A stretch of DNA of 64,000 bases from Pseudoalteromonas fuliginea (lineage in GTDB: Bacteria > Pseudomonadota > Gammaproteobacteria > Enterobacterales > Alteromonadaceae): the NCBI RefSeq assembly GCF_000690055.1, contig NZ_JJNZ01000031.1:25502-89501 (forward strand). The letters are read 5' to 3'. Shown piece by piece: positions 62,711 to 64,000 of this stretch (positions are counted from its first letter, which is position 1; every line of letters starts with the position of its first letter). The notes beneath the pieces were generated by a model that was not told where the DNA came from, did not search any database, and saw nothing but the letters and a program-made list of their open reading frames with translations. The translations under genes were made by a program, and so were the position numbers.

Positions 62711-63856
62711 ATGAAATTTAGCTACGTAAATCAAACACTTATCCAGTTCGGCCAAGAACAAATTGCCTCACTAACTGATTTGATCGCAAAGGATCAAAAA
62801 GTACTTGTAGTATACGGCGGCGGTTCAATTAAAAAGAACGGCGTGTACGACCAAGTTGCTGCAGCACTTGAAGGCTTTGATTGGGTAGAGTTTTCGGGCG
62901 TTGGTGCTAACCCAACAATTGAAGTATTAGACCAGGCAGTAAAAATTTGTAAAGAACAAGGTATCGACTTTGTATTAGGCGTCGGCGGCGGTTCAGTAAT
63001 CGACGGCGTTAAATACATCGCAGCATCTGCAGTTTATGATGGCGAAGGTTGGGATATTCCTACTGGTAAACATAAAGTAACTAGCGCATTACCTATTGGG
63101 GCAGTACTTACTCTTCCTGCTACAGGTTCTGAGTCTAACCAAGGTTCTGTTGTGAGCAAAGCTGCGACTAAACAAAAACTTCCGTTTATGTCTCCGGCGG
63201 TACAACCTAAGTTTGCAATTATGGACCCTGATGTAATGAAAACATTACCACAGCGCCAACTTGTAAATGGTTTAGTAGACGCATGGGTTCATACCTGTGA
63301 GCAATACTTAACATTCCCAGCAGGCGCACTTGTACAAGATGGCTACGCAGAAGCACTATTAAAAGCGCTTAAAACACTGGGCGATAACTTTGAAAACCAA
63401 GACGACGCATGGCGCGCAAACCTTATGTGGTCTGCTAACCAAGCACTTAATGGTTTAATTGGTTCTGGTGTATCGCAAGATTGGGCTACGCACATGATTG
63501 GTCACGAGCTTACAGCCGCTTACGGCGTTGATCATGCACGTTCACTTGCTATTGTTCAGCCTTCTTTACTGCGCAACCAATTTGCAGTTAAAAAAGCAAA
63601 GCTTGAGCAAATGGGTAAAAATGTGTTTGGTCTTGAGCAATCTGACGACCTGGCTGAGAAAACAATTCTAGCGATTGAAGCGTTTTACCATAGCCTCGAC
63701 GTAGCGACCCAGCTTACTGAGCATGGCGATGATAAAGCTGCAGCTATTGACAATATTATTGGCAAACTTGAAGCGCACGGCATGGTTGCTCTAGGCGAAA
63801 ACCAAGCTATTACGCTAAAAGAAAGCCGCGAAATTTTAGAGCAAGCGGTTGCTTAA
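62711..63856 (+). CDS. yqhD: NADPH-dependent aldehyde reductase YqhD (iron-type alcohol dehydrogenase fold)
   Basis: A 381-aa enzyme reducing short-chain and toxic aldehydes with NADPH. Nucleotide-binding motifs YGGGSIKKNGVYDQV (~36-50) and GVGGGSVIDGVKYIA (~92-106) are as in YqhD/BdhA. Metal ligands are in GLVDAWVHTCEQYL (Asp, His, ~193-206) and GHELTAAYGVDHARS (two His, ~264-278). Length is close to E. coli YqhD (387 aa). Together with divergent yqhC it forms a detoxification unit. Confidence 0.93.
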   Translation: MKFSYVNQTLIQFGQEQIASLTDLIAKDQKVLVVYGGGSIKKNGVYDQVAAALEGFDWVEFSGVGANPTIEVLDQAVKICKEQGIDFVLGVGGGSVIDGVKYIAASAVYDGEGWDIPTGKHKVTSALPIGAVLTLPATGSESNQGSVVSKAATKQKLPFMSPAVQPKFAIMDPDVMKTLPQRQLVNGLVDAWVHTCEQYLTFPAGALVQDGYAEALLKALKTLGDNFENQDDAWRANLMWSANQALNGLIGSGVSQDWATHMIGHELTAAYGVDHARSLAIVQPSLLRNQFAVKKAKLEQMGKNVFGLEQSDDLAEKTILAIEAFYHSLDVATQLTEHGDDKAAAIDNIIGKLEAHGMVALGENQAITLKESREILEQAVA

Positions 63857-63886
63857 TTTTCAAAGCTAAGCGCTTACTTAAATATA

Positions 63887-64000
63887 CTAGGGCGTGTTGA
63901 TCTTTGGTGGGTGAATTCGCAGCAGTATGTTTGGTTTTTAGGCAAGGCGGAGCCTATGTAGTGTGGTTATTCCCCATGAATAGGCGATAACGCAGCATAA
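63887..64000. mobile_element. CTAG-bounded miniature element family B, copy 4 (cut by the window end)
   Basis: Begins with CTAG at 63887-63890, 31 bp after the yqhD stop, followed by GGCGTGTTGATCTTTGG. Shares the core GGTTTTTAGGCAAGGCGGAG and the run ending GCGATAACGCAGCATAA with copies 2 and 3. The right end lies outside the window. Confidence 0.65.

Overview
The window is 64 kb of AT-rich (roughly 40% GC by eye) gammaproteobacterial DNA. Its gene content and protein style point to a marine member of the Alteromonadales, most likely Pseudoalteromonas. Pointers are two large TonB-dependent receptors, a family 7 alginate lyase, a secreted M1 aminopeptidase, a YqhC/YqhD pair, a glutathionylspermidine synthetase/amidase, and several families of short intergenic repeats. 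The genus is an inference from recall of such proteins; no search was run. No rRNA, tRNA, CRISPR array, prophage or intact insertion sequence was seen.

Layout. 1-6.4 kb: housekeeping nucleotide phosphatases (yjjG, yjjX), a phosphoribulokinase homologue, two hypothetical proteins and a secreted M1 aminopeptidase. 6.5-10 kb: a catalytically degenerate tyrosine-recombinase-like protein, DUF2750, an 850-bp gap packed with three families of short mobile-like repeats (one nested in another), ppiC, a periplasmic glutathione peroxidase and a GNAT acetyltransferase. 10-17.8 kb: an unusual two-component pair, queG, a chemoreceptor without a periplasmic domain, a glycerophosphodiesterase and an EamA transporter. 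17.9-25 kb: a small membrane peptide translationally coupled to a DesK/DesR-like two-component system, a SulP transporter and a 979-aa TonB-dependent receptor. 25.5-35 kb: stress genes (dps, gss, mscS, large catalase, GFA protein, old-yellow-enzyme reductase) mixed with proteins of unknown function. 35-42.6 kb: a LysR regulator and a three-gene operon of a large surface-type lipoprotein, a TonB-dependent receptor and a di-haem MauG-like peroxidase, with a Fur-box-like inverted repeat upstream. 42.8-49.5 kb: a periplasmic ClpP-fold protein and a divergent locus with a GntR/YtrA regulator, two ABC-2 exporters and a secreted TAP-type peptidase. 49.5-64 kb: a histidine-kinase remnant, a PDZ protein, a metallo-hydrolase, prpE, a Nudix hydrolase, the alginate lyase, an alpha/beta hydrolase, a periplasmic binding protein, an AraC regulator, a SRPBCC/fatty-acid-hydroxylase pair, two tandem paralogous membrane proteins, a glyoxalase-fold protein and yqhC/yqhD.

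How genes fit together. Oxidant and electrophile defence recurs: glutathione peroxidase, Dps, catalase, glutathionylspermidine synthetase, GFA, OYE reductase, VOC protein and YqhD. The most system-like locus is the lipoprotein/TonB receptor/di-haem peroxidase operon, which looks like a metal-regulated outer-membrane uptake or protein-oxidation module. The best evidence of genome dynamics is a repeat copy (7939-8258) interrupted by CTAG-bounded elements whose empty site survives in a second copy at 13333-13518.
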